A DNA stretch of 64,000 nucleotides from Alphaproteobacteria bacterium (GTDB taxonomy: Bacteria > Pseudomonadota > Alphaproteobacteria > CACIAM-22H2): the NCBI GenBank assembly GCA_016793165.1, contig JAEULA010000054.1, forward strand, positions 1 through 64,000, written 5' to 3'. The notes under the pieces were generated by a model. It was not told the DNA's origin and made no database searches. It was given only the letters and a program-made list of their open reading frames with translations. Of this stretch, positions 16,150 through 24,418 are shown in pieces. Numbering within the stretch: the first letter of the stretch is position 1; each line of letters starts with the position of its first letter. Position numbers and translations under genes: made by a program.

Positions 16150-19100
16150 CCAGCCCCGTCCGCGACCTGCTCGGCGCGCGCCGCTTCGCGCCCCTGTTCG
16201 CCACGCAGTTCCTCGGCGCATTCAACGACAACCTTCTGAAGAGCGCGCTTGCGATCCTCGTCACCTATCGCCTGTCGGCCGAGACCGGGATCGCCGCGCC
16301 GACGCTGGTGATGCTCGCCGGCGCCCTTTTCATCGCGCCGTTCTTCCTGTTCTCGGGCGCGGCGGGGACGCTGGCCGACCGCCTCGACAAGGGCCGCATC
16401 GCGCGCTGGGTGAAGCTCGCCGAGATCGCGATCATGATCATCGGGGCCGCCGGGCTCTACCTGCCGAGCGTCGCGCTGCTCCTGCTCGCCCTGTTCCTTC
16501 TCGGCGCGCACTCCACCGTCTTCGGCCCGATCAAGTACGCGCTCCTGCCGCAGCATCTCGACGAACGCGAGCTCGTGGCCGGCAACGCGCTGATCGAGGC
16601 GGGAACCTTCCTCGCCATCCTCCTCGGCACGATCCTCGGCTCGAGCATCGTGCTGTTCGCCGGCGGCGCGCTCTATGTCGGCGCGGTCGGCGCCGGCGCG
16701 GCGGTCGCCGGGTGGGCGGCCGCACGGCTGATCCCGCCGGCGCCCCCCGCCGCGACCGGGACGCCGCCGGCGCCGCGGATGATCGCCGACACGCTCGACG
16801 TGCTGCGCCATGCCTTCGCGCGCGCCGAGCTGCTGCTGCCGATGCTCGCGATCTCCTGGTTCTGGCTCGTCGGCGCCACCTTCGTGTCGGGGCTTCCGGT
16901 GTTCGCCAAGGACATCCTGCATGCCGACGAGCACGTCGTGACGCTGATGCTGGCGGTCTTCGCGATCGGGATCGGCGCCGGCTCGCTGCTCGCCGAGCGC
17001 CTGCTACACGGCGAGGTCAGCGCCCGCCACGTCCCCATCGCCGCCGGGGCCATGGCGCTGTTCGCGATCGACCTCGCCGCCGCGAGCGCCGGCCGCGCGC
17101 CCGGCCCGTCGCTGGCCGGCGTCGGCGACTTCCTGGCAGCGACGCCGAACTGGCGCGTGCTCGCCGACCTGGCAGGCCTCGCCGTCGCCGGCGGCGTGTT
17201 CACGGTGCCGCTCTACGCCCTGCTCCAGCACCGCAGCGAGCCCGCCCACCGCGCGCGGATCATTGCGGCCAACAACATCGTCAACGCGCTCGCCATGACG
17301 ATCGCGGCGCTCGCCGCGGCGGCGCTGCTTGCCGGCGGTCTCAGCATGCGCGAGCTGTTCGGCCTGTGCGGCGCCGCGACCGTCGTGGTCGCGCTCGCGG
17401 CGGCATGGATCCTGCGCTGGACGCTGCTCAAGCAACTCATCCGCCTGGTCCTGCGCGTCGCCTATCGCGTCGAGCTCGAGGGCCTCGAGAACATCGCCGC
17501 CGCCGGCCCGCGCGCCGTGATCTCTGCCAACCACGCCTCGTTCCTCGACGGCATGCTGCTGGGCGCCTTCCTGCCGGGCCGGCCGGTCTTCGCGGTCGAC
17601 ACGTTCATCGCCCAGCGCTGGTGGGTGCAGCCCTTCCTCAAGCTGGTCGACGCGCTGCCCGTCGATCCGACCAATCCGCTCGCGCTTCGCGCCATGATCC
17701 GTGCCGTCGAAGGTGGGCGCGCCTGCGTCATCTTCCCGGAAGGCCGCATCACCACGACCGGCGCCCTGATGAAGGTCTACGAGGGGCCGGCCGTCATCGC
17801 GGAGCGCGCCAAGGCGCCGCTCGTGCCCGTCCGCATCGAGGGCGTCGAGTTCACGCCGTTCTCGCGGCTCGCCGGCAAGCTGCGCCGCCGCTGGTTCCCC
17901 CGCATCCGCATCACCGTGCTGCCGCCGCGGCGGCTCGCGTCGCCGGACGGCGTCGTCGGGCGCGCGCGGCGCGCGGCGCTGCGGCGCGCGCTGCACGACG
18001 AGATGGTCGACCTCATGTTCACGACCGCGCGCATCGACACCACCCTGTTCGATGCGCTGGTGGAGGCCCGACGGCTGCATGGCGGCGATCACCCGATCGT
18101 CGACGACATCGACCAGAAACCGCTGAGCTACGAGCGCCTGATCGCGGCCAGTCACGCGCTCGGCGGCGTACTGGCCCCGCGCACGCGCCCCGGCGAACGC
18201 GTCGGCCTGCTGCTGCCGACCTCGCGCGCCGCCGTCGCCGCGTTCTTCGCCCTGCAGGCGACGTCGCGCGTGCCGGCGATGCTCAACTTCACGACCGGCA
18301 GCGCGGGCCTGCTCGCCGCCTGCACCGCCGCCGAGATCCGGATGGTCGTGACGGCCCGTCGCTTCGTCGAGAAGGCAAAGCTCGACGCGCTGGTTGCCGA
18401 GCTCGGCCGGCAGGTGACGATCGCGTACATCGAGGATCTGAGCGCGGAGATCGGCTGGACCACGCGGCTGCGGTCGCTGATCCGCGCGAAACTCGCGCGA
18501 CCGCGGCCGGACGCGGCCAGGGCGAACGATCCGGCGGTCGTGCTGTTCACCTCAGGCTCCGAGGGCACGCCCAAGGGCGTCGTCCTCAGCCACCGCAACC
18601 TGCTCGCCAACCGCCATCAGCTGGCGTCGGTCGTCGACTTCAGCCCCAAGGACATCGTCTTCAACGCGCTGCCGGTCTTCCACAGCTTCGGCCTGACGGG
18701 CGGATTGCTGCTGCCGCTGCTCGCCGGCGTGCGGATCTTCCTCTACCCCTCGCCGCTCCACTACCGGGTGGTGCCGGAGCTCGTCTACGGCACCAATGCC
18801 ACGATCCTGTTCGGCACCGACACGTTCCTCGCGGGCTACGCGCGCGTCGCCGACGCCTACGACTTCTACGCCGTGCGCTACGTGTTCGCCGGCGCGGAGC
18901 GTGTGAAGCCGGAGACGCGCGCCGTCTGGTTCGAGAAGTTCGGCATACGGATCCTCGAGGGCTACGGCGCCACCGAGACGTCGCCGGCTCTGGCGGTCAA
19001 CACCCCGATGCACTTCAAGGCCGGCACCGTCGGCCGCCTGCTGCCCGGCATCGAGCACCGTCTCGACGCGATCGAGGGCATCGCCGAGGGCGGCCGGCTC

Positions 19101-19550
19101 GTCGTGCGCGGCCCCAACGTCATGCTGGGCTATCTCCGCGCTGAGCGGCCGGGCGTGCTCGAGCCGCCGGAGGGCGGCTGGTACGACACCGGCGACATCG
19201 TCGCCCTGGACAGCCAGGGCTTCGTGACGATCAAGGGCCGCGCCAAGCGCTTCGCCAAGATCGCGGGCGAGATGGTGCCGCTCGGAGCGGTCGAGGACTT
19301 CGTGGCAAAGACCTGGCCCGGCGTGGGCCACGCGGTCGTCACGATCCCCGATCCGAAGCGCGGCGAGCAGCTCGTGCTGGTCACCGAACAGCCCGAGGCC
19401 ACCCGCGCCGCCCTGATCGCCGCCGCCCAGGCCGGCGGCCTCCCCGAACTCTTCGTCCCGCGCGCCATCGTGCCGGTGGCGAAGCTGCCGCTGCTGGGCA
19501 CGGGCAAGATCGACTACGTCACCGCGCGCCGGCTGGCGCAGCCGAGCTGA
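16146..19550 (+). CDS. aas: MFS transporter–PlsC acyltransferase–acyl-ACP/AMP ligase fusion (LplT-Aas type)
   Basis: This 1134-residue protein fuses three activities of lysophospholipid repair. Residues 1-420 are a 12-helix MFS domain resembling LplT (starts near FLGAFNDNLLKSAL). Residues about 430-625 are a PlsC acyltransferase with NHASFLDG (HX4D near 461-466) and FPEGRITTTG (near 529). Residues about 640-1134 are an AMP-forming ligase with FTSGSEGTPKGVVLSH (near 798), GYGATETSP and TGDIVALD. In E. coli LplT flips lysophosphatidylethanolamine inward and Aas re-acylates it using activated fatty acid on its ACP site. Here all are in one chain, as in other alphaproteobacteria. The start overlaps the TetR stop. 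A convergent stem-loop follows. Confidence 0.92.
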   Translation: MTSPVRDLLGARRFAPLFATQFLGAFNDNLLKSALAILVTYRLSAETGIAAPTLVMLAGALFIAPFFLFSGAAGTLADRLDKGRIARWVKLAEIAIMIIGAAGLYLPSVALLLLALFLLGAHSTVFGPIKYALLPQHLDERELVAGNALIEAGTFLAILLGTILGSSIVLFAGGALYVGAVGAGAAVAGWAAARLIPPAPPAATGTPPAPRMIADTLDVLRHAFARAELLLPMLAISWFWLVGATFVSGLPVFAKDILHADEHVVTLMLAVFAIGIGAGSLLAERLLHGEVSARHVPIAAGAMALFAIDLAAASAGRAPGPSLAGVGDFLAATPNWRVLADLAGLAVAGGVFTVPLYALLQHRSEPAHRARIIAANNIVNALAMTIAALAAAALLAGGLSMRELFGLCGAATVVVALAAAWILRWTLLKQLIRLVLRVAYRVELEGLENIAAAGPRAVISANHASFLDGMLLGAFLPGRPVFAVDTFIAQRWWVQPFLKLVDALPVDPTNPLALRAMIRAVEGGRACVIFPEGRITTTGALMKVYEGPAVIAERAKAPLVPVRIEGVEFTPFSRLAGKLRRRWFPRIRITVLPPRRLASPDGVVGRARRAALRRALHDEMVDLMFTTARIDTTLFDALVEARRLHGGDHPIVDDIDQKPLSYERLIAASHALGGVLAPRTRPGERVGLLLPTSRAAVAAFFALQATSRVPAMLNFTTGSAGLLAACTAAEIRMVVTARRFVEKAKLDALVAELGRQVTIAYIEDLSAEIGWTTRLRSLIRAKLARPRPDAARANDPAVVLFTSGSEGTPKGVVLSHRNLLANRHQLASVVDFSPKDIVFNALPVFHSFGLTGGLLLPLLAGVRIFLYPSPLHYRVVPELVYGTNATILFGTDTFLAGYARVADAYDFYAVRYVFAGAERVKPETRAVWFEKFGIRILEGYGATETSPALAVNTPMHFKAGTVGRLLPGIEHRLDAIEGIAEGGRLVVRGPNVMLGYLRAERPGVLEPPEGGWYDTGDIVALDSQGFVTIKGRAKRFAKIAGEMVPLGAVEDFVAKTWPGVGHAVVTIPDPKRGEQLVLVTEQPEATRAALIAAAQAGGLPELFVPRAIVPVAKLPLLGTGKIDYVTARRLAQPS

Positions 19551-19551
19551 G

Positions 19552-19570
19552 CCGCCGCGCGGCGCGGCGG
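19552..19570. terminator. Stem-loop between convergent aas-type and TAXI genes
   Basis: CCGCCGCGC (19552-19560) and GCGCGGCGG (19562-19570) are perfect inverted copies. Allowing for loop size the stem is about seven pairs. It lies in the 33-base gap between two convergent genes, so it may stop transcription from both sides. No T-tract is present. Confidence 0.4.
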
Positions 19571-19583
19571 CGCGGACACCGGC

Positions 19584-20759
19584 TCAGCGCGCCGCCGCCG
19601 CGGCCGGGCGCGTGGCGCCGGTGCGCTGCCACTCGACGAACTGCGTGAACAGCGCATCGCGCTGCTCGGGCGTCAGCTTGACGACCCCCGGCGCGACCTG
19701 GTCGAGGAACTGGCTGAACAGCTGGCGCTGCTTGCCCTCGCGCTCGTTGTAGGCGGCGAGCGCGCTCTCCGCCGCGCCGAAGCGTGTCCAGCCCGGCAGC
19801 TGCGCCGCCAGATTCACTTCCTTCCACTTCGCGTGGCGGGGCGCCTGCAGCAGCTGCGGGAACCGGGCGAAGAAGGCGTCTACGAAGTGAGCGACGCGCT
19901 GGTAGCGCTCGCTGTTGCGCGGCCAACCGTAGACGGCCATGACCGCGCCGACCGCGATCGTCTCGACGCTCTCCCCGCCGGCGATGAGGTTGGGATAGTC
20001 CGTCGCCGACAGCGCGGCGGGCAGGTAGGTCTCGAGCAGCGCGTCCGTCGGCGTCACGGGCAGGAAGCGCAGCCCCTCCTCCGCCTTGACGTCGCGGAAC
20101 AGCCGGGTCGGCCGGCCGGCGACATAGGCGAGCGCCGCGATCTCGCCGGCGCGCAGCTTCTCGAGCGCCAGGGCCTGGTCGAAATGCGTCATCTCCACCG
20201 CGATGCCGAGCTTCTCGAACAGCAGCGTCGCCGTGATGAAGGTGCCGCTGCCCCGCGAGTCGACATTGACCTTCTTGCCGGCGAGGGCCGCGATTCCGGC
20301 GACGTCCCGGCCGCCGAGCAGATGGAGCTCCTCGTTGTAGAGCTTGGCGATGTAGTGGATCGAGCGCTCGACGCCGGGGATCGTGCGCTCGCGCTTGAGA
20401 TAGGCGAGCACGTCCGACTGCACGATGCCGATGTCGACGCCGCGCAGGAACATGATGTCCAGCGTGTTCTGGACCGAGCCCTTGCCGAGGATCGGAAGCA
20501 CCCGCAGGTCGGCGGCATCGAGCACGGCCGCGAGATCGGCGGCGATGCGGACATAGGTGCCTTCGACGCCACCCGACACGAGCCCGATCATCCCGGAATT
20601 GGTGCGCTCGCGCAGCGTCTCCAGGCGCGGCGCGGCCGCGGGCGCCTGGCGCGATTGCTGGGCCGCGGCGTCGTCGATGCCGGCGAAAGGCGCGGCGATC
20701 GACGCGCCGAATGCGAGCATGCGCACGGCGCGGCACAAGGCGGTTCGGAGCAGTCGCAT
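19584..20759 (-). CDS. TAXI-family TRAP-type solute-binding protein (orphan)
   Basis: This 391-residue protein has a signal peptide (about residues 1-30, ending near DDAAAQ) and the TAXI binding fold. That includes the diagnostic SGGVEGTYVRIAADL segment, GSVQNTLDIMFLRGVDIGIVQSD, and the GTFITATLLFEKLGI region. TAXI proteins deliver solutes to fused-TRAP permeases. No TRAP permease is adjacent; the only TRAP permeases in the window (56.5-60.9 kb) have their own DctP protein. The C-terminal 90 residues (about 300-391) extend beyond a usual TAXI domain and are helical with an EREGKQRQLF-type charged run. AGAGGA precedes the start, and the gene begins 23 bases after the ExeA-like ATPase gene on the same strand. 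Confidence 0.87.
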   Translation of the reverse strand: MRLLRTALCRAVRMLAFGASIAAPFAGIDDAAAQQSRQAPAAAPRLETLRERTNSGMIGLVSGGVEGTYVRIAADLAAVLDAADLRVLPILGKGSVQNTLDIMFLRGVDIGIVQSDVLAYLKRERTIPGVERSIHYIAKLYNEELHLLGGRDVAGIAALAGKKVNVDSRGSGTFITATLLFEKLGIAVEMTHFDQALALEKLRAGEIAALAYVAGRPTRLFRDVKAEEGLRFLPVTPTDALLETYLPAALSATDYPNLIAGGESVETIAVGAVMAVYGWPRNSERYQRVAHFVDAFFARFPQLLQAPRHAKWKEVNLAAQLPGWTRFGAAESALAAYNEREGKQRQLFSQFLDQVAPGVVKLTPEQRDALFTQFVEWQRTGATRPAAAAAR

Positions 20760-20782
20760 GGTCGTCGTCCTCTCTACATCGT

Positions 20783-22567
20783 CTAGCGGCGCGCGCGCGG
20801 CGCGGCGGCCTCGGCCTCGAGGGCCTTGCGGTGCCAGAACGCGGCGCGCTCCGGATCGGGGTTCATGCCGACGACCCCGAGCCGGCGGAGCTCGTCGGCC
20901 TCGTAGCTGCGCGCCAGCGCCCGCATCGCACGCGGGTCGCCCGCCGCGGCGGCGCGCTCGTAGAACAATCGCGCGGCCGCGATGCTTCCCTCGCGCGCCT
21001 GCTCGTCGCCGCGCCTGATCAGCGCCGCGATCTGCTCCGCGGTCGGCGCCGACGCAGGGGCTGCGGCCGGCGCCGGGGCAGCCTGCGCGATCTCGATCGA
21101 CACGGCCGCGGCAACGGGCGGCAGATACGCCTCGGGCGGCGCCACGAAAGTCGCCGCGCCGCGCGCCAGCGCGTCCGCTCCCGCGACCGGCTGCGGTGCT
21201 TCGGAAACTCCGGCGGGCTCGGCTGCGACGACCTGTGCCGCCATGGGCGGCGCCGGCGTCTCGACGGGATGGACGATCGCCGCCGTGTCGTGCGGCTCCT
21301 CCCATGCGGGCGGAACCAGCGGAACCAGCGGTGCGCCGGCGATGGCCGATCGCGGCGGCTCGACGGCGTCGGCGTCGGGCCCCTGCAGCGCGCCAGCCGA
21401 CGCGGCCACGAGGACGGTCCGCTCCTGAGGCGACATGGCCGTGGCGTCTGTCGTCGCGGCCGGCGGTTCGGACGCCGGCGCGTCGCCGGAACGTGACCGA
21501 GCCAGGTCGGAGACCGCGGCGGTCCCAAGCGGCGCCTCGGCAGCGTCGCGCATCATGGCGTCGAGACGCGCCGCGCCAAGCGCCGACGTCGCGCTCGGAC
21601 CCGACGCCGGTTCGATGCTCGCGACAACGATCTCGCGCTGCGCGGCGCCGGTTCCGCCCCAACGGATCGCATCGCTCGGCAGCAGCATCCAGGCGCTGAC
21701 CACCAGCGCCGGCAGCGACGCGGCCGCAAAGGCATGGCGCAGCGCTCCCGGGCTTCCGCGGCGCGCGTCGCCGGCATCGAGCGCGACCGCACGGCGCCAC
21801 TCCGCATCGAGGGCCGCCGAGGCGAGCTCGAGGATGCGGCGCGGGACGCCGTCAGAGCCGTGATGGATCCGTCGCCAGGCATCGGGCGCCAGAGGGACCC
21901 CGCCGAAGTAGCCGCAGCGGCGGAGGCGATGGATCACGAGGTTCTCGGTCTCGCCGGCATCGAGAGCCTCGATGCGCAGCCAGGTGAAATCGATCTGCGA
22001 CGACAGTGCCGCCTTGACCAGCGCGTAGAGCCGCGCCTCGAACTCGGGCCGTGCCGCGATCACCAGCCGCGCGCCGAACCGCCGCCCAGCCGAGAGGCGC
22101 AGGCCCTCGGTCAGGCGCGTCATGGTCTCGTCGGAGAACGACTCCCCGCCGTCCACGAGGTCGACCGTCCGCCGTGCGCCGGCGGCGCCCGGCTCGGCGA
22201 GCAGGCGTCCGAGCCACGGCGCCGCATCGTCGTCGCCGTCGTGGAGCATGACGGACTCGCCCGCCGTTCGAAGCACCGCGTCGAGCACCCGCAGATGCAT
22301 CGTCTTGCCGACCCCGGCGGTGCCGGTGACCAGGAACAGGCAGCCGTCTCCGGTCTCGAGGCCGTCGAGGAGCGCCGACTGGATCTTGCGTGCCGACGTC
22401 GAGGCATAGAACAGCGCGGGATCCGGCGACGGCGAGCACGGATCCCGATGGCAGCCGGCGCGACGCCACGGCTCGAGGCCGATGTCCGCGTGCGCCGCCG
22501 CGCCGCCGCTGCGCGACCGGTGCGAGGCGCTTGGGGAGGCGCCGAACTCGTCGAATCGTCGACCCAT
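20783..22567 (-). CDS. ExeA/GspA-like AAA ATPase with membrane helix and Sel1-type C-terminal repeats
   Basis: This 594-residue protein starts at an ATG with GGAG six bases upstream. Residues about 45-330 resemble the ExeA/GspA-type AAA domain. They contain FYASTSARKIQSALLDGLE, Walker A GTAGVGKT, a Walker B-like VDLVDGGE in place of the usual hydrophobic-DEA, VIAARPEFEARL, and GVPRRILELASAAL. A single membrane helix follows (ASLPALVVSAWMLLP), then a long Ala/Pro-rich periplasmic stretch and two Sel1-like repeats at the end (ARLFYERAAAAGDPRAMRALA). ExeA-type ATPases help assemble envelope machines, often through peptidoglycan binding. No secretion genes are adjacent; a TAXI binding protein gene follows by 23 bases. 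Confidence 0.78.
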   Translation of the reverse strand: MGRRFDEFGASPSASHRSRSGGAAAHADIGLEPWRRAGCHRDPCSPSPDPALFYASTSARKIQSALLDGLETGDGCLFLVTGTAGVGKTMHLRVLDAVLRTAGESVMLHDGDDDAAPWLGRLLAEPGAAGARRTVDLVDGGESFSDETMTRLTEGLRLSAGRRFGARLVIAARPEFEARLYALVKAALSSQIDFTWLRIEALDAGETENLVIHRLRRCGYFGGVPLAPDAWRRIHHGSDGVPRRILELASAALDAEWRRAVALDAGDARRGSPGALRHAFAAASLPALVVSAWMLLPSDAIRWGGTGAAQREIVVASIEPASGPSATSALGAARLDAMMRDAAEAPLGTAAVSDLARSRSGDAPASEPPAATTDATAMSPQERTVLVAASAGALQGPDADAVEPPRSAIAGAPLVPLVPPAWEEPHDTAAIVHPVETPAPPMAAQVVAAEPAGVSEAPQPVAGADALARGAATFVAPPEAYLPPVAAAVSIEIAQAAPAPAAAPASAPTAEQIAALIRRGDEQAREGSIAAARLFYERAAAAGDPRAMRALARSYEADELRRLGVVGMNPDPERAAFWHRKALEAEAAAPRARR

Positions 22568-23134
22568 GGCTCCGACCTGATCCTCCGCGGCGCCGCCGCA
22601 TCGCGCATCCGCGCGACGAGCACTTCGTCGAGCAGCCGGTCCGCCGCGCGTCGATCGCGTTCGACAGCGCGAACTCGCCGCGACGGCGGATCTACGCATG
22701 CAGCGATGACGCGGGCGAGCGCATTCCGCGGCGGCGTCGACGCGTCACGGCCTGACGTTGCCCATCGATGCGCGGACACGCGCAACGGCTTCACGGCCCG
22801 ATGGCCGACGCACCGCCGCTGCAACTTGGCGACGCCGCACCGCCGCGTCGTGCACGCGCGACGTGCCGAGCAGCAACGCGCATTTCCGACCCTTGCGTGC
22901 ACGCTCCGCGCGCGGGGTAACAGCGCATGCGCGACCCGCCGACGCGGGACGACGGGCTTCTGATCCGGACGCGTGGGCGCACCGGGATGCGCCGCGCATC
23001 GCTCATGAACCCTGCGCATCGTCCCGGCGGCGAACTTGAACACCTCGCGCGCCGGTGATACCCGGGCGCGACCGACGGCGGCGCGCTTGCGCGTCCGCCG
23101 CAATCGCCGCCGCATCCGAGGACAGCATCGCGCC
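22568..23134. other. 567-base intergenic region, no supported gene
   Basis: The divergent gap between the ATPase and flavin reductase genes is unusually long for this window. Reading frames here are arginine-rich on both strands and lack plausible starts, so they look non-coding. TTGAAC at 23036-23041 is a possible -35 box for the flavin reductase gene, but no good -10 box follows. No tRNA-like fold, clear repeat or IS end was seen. An undetected small RNA cannot be excluded. Confidence 0.5.
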
Positions 23135-23866
23135 GTGACCGCAGATTCCCCGACGCCGACCGGCGCGCCCGACGGCACCGACTCCGTGTCCTTCGACTTC
23201 GCGGCCCTGGGGCCGCGCGAGCGCTACAAGCTCCTGATCGGCGCGGTCGTGCCGCGGCCGATCGCCCTGGTCACGTCGATCGACACCGAGGGGCGCGTGA
23301 ATGCCGCGCCGTTCAGCTTCTTCAACTGCCTCTCCGCCGATCCGGCGATCCTCGCGCTCGGCGTCGAGTTTCGAGCCGACGGCCGCCACAAGGACACGGG
23401 CTTCAACGTCCGTGCCACCCAGGCCTTCACGGTGAACATCGTCTCCGACGCGATCGTCGAGGCGATGAACGTCTGCGCGGTGCCGTTCGATCCGGGCGTC
23501 GACGAGCTGCGCGAGGCCGGCCTCACCGCGATGCCGGGCACGAAGGTGCCCTGCCCCTGGATCGCGCAGTCGCCCGCCGCATTCGAATGCCGGCACCACG
23601 TGACGCTGTCGATCGGCCGGTCGCGCGAGATCATCCTCGGCGAGGTCGTCTGGGCGCATTTCCGCGCCGACGTCGTCGATCCCGGCAATCTGCATGTCGA
23701 TCCGGCCGCGCTCGACGCGGTCGGCCGCATGGGCGGTCAAGGCTATGCCGGCACGCGCGACTATTTCGATCTGCCCACGATGTCCGTCGCGCGCTGGCGC
23801 GAGCTCGGCCGCGCCGGCAGCGTGCGCGAGTCCGTCCGGCTGACGCCGGGCCTGCGCAAGCGCTGA
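23135..23866 (+). CDS. Flavin reductase family protein (FMN-binding split barrel)
   Basis: This 243-residue protein matches flavin-reductase-like FMN-binding split-barrel proteins. It has VVPRPIALVTSIDTEGRVNAAPFSFF near residue 30, the LSADPAILALGVE strand and a central VNIVSDAIVEAMN. Such proteins bind FMN or FAD; some supply reduced flavin to monooxygenases, while others act alone and their role is unknown. GTG at 23135 with a GAGGA about 12 bases upstream is the chosen start, since the in-frame extension further upstream is arginine-rich. It converges on the GNAT gene with a six-base gap. No partner monooxygenase is nearby. Confidence 0.88.
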   Translation: MTADSPTPTGAPDGTDSVSFDFAALGPRERYKLLIGAVVPRPIALVTSIDTEGRVNAAPFSFFNCLSADPAILALGVEFRADGRHKDTGFNVRATQAFTVNIVSDAIVEAMNVCAVPFDPGVDELREAGLTAMPGTKVPCPWIAQSPAAFECRHHVTLSIGRSREIILGEVVWAHFRADVVDPGNLHVDPAALDAVGRMGGQGYAGTRDYFDLPTMSVARWRELGRAGSVRESVRLTPGLRKR

Positions 23867-23872
23867 CGTCGC

Positions 23873-24418
23873 TCAGCGCGCGATCGGCTTGTCGAAATGC
23901 GTGCTGAAATCGATCGTCCCGAAGTCGCGATAGCCGCGACGACGCCAGAACGCGAGCGTGGCGGCGGCATCGGAGCTCGCGTGCAGGTACAGGCTCGCGT
24001 AGCCCATCGCGGCCGCGGCGGACTCGATCGCCGCCAGCAGCCGCGTTCCGTCGCCCCCGCCGCGGCGTGCGCGGCGGACATAGACGCGCGCGACCATCCC
24101 GACGCGGTCCGCATCGGGATAGCGTGACGCCAGGCTCGCCGAGAGGGCGGACTTCCAGCTGAGACGGTGCAGCCCCGCCGTCCCGATCAGCGCCCCATCG
24201 GCGTCGCGCAAGGTCGCGAAGGCGCCGCCGCGCGACGGCGCGTACGGGTTGCCCGCGCCGCCCGCGGCAAGCGAGTCGAGGTCCGCATGCCAGTCGGCGC
24301 GATAGGCGAAGCCGTAGAACTCCCGGATGACGTCGAGGCAGAACTCGCGGGCCTCGACGTGCGCCGCGGACGGTCCGGCCTCGAACAGGGCGAGCGTCGC
24401 CGCGGCCCCGACACTCAT
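23873..24418 (-). CDS. GNAT-family N-acetyltransferase
   Basis: A 181-residue single-domain GNAT protein. Motif A with the acetyl-CoA pyrophosphate loop is VARVYVRRARRGGGDGTRLLAAIE (near residues 105-128), followed by the motif B-like YLHASSDAAATLAFWRRRGYRDFG. GNATs transfer an acetyl group to amines on small molecules or proteins. The ATG at 24418 overlaps the stop of the CHAT lipoprotein gene by four bases, so they are translated together. The target is unknown; the coupling suggests a link to the CHAT protein. Confidence 0.88.
   Translation of the reverse strand: MSVGAAATLALFEAGPSAAHVEAREFCLDVIREFYGFAYRADWHADLDSLAAGGAGNPYAPSRGGAFATLRDADGALIGTAGLHRLSWKSALSASLASRYPDADRVGMVARVYVRRARRGGGDGTRLLAAIESAAAAMGYASLYLHASSDAAATLAFWRRRGYRDFGTIDFSTHFDKPIAR

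Noticed and set aside
22568..23134. Arginine-rich small frames in the intergenic region
   Set aside because: No ribosome sites, skewed composition on both strands and no family motif.
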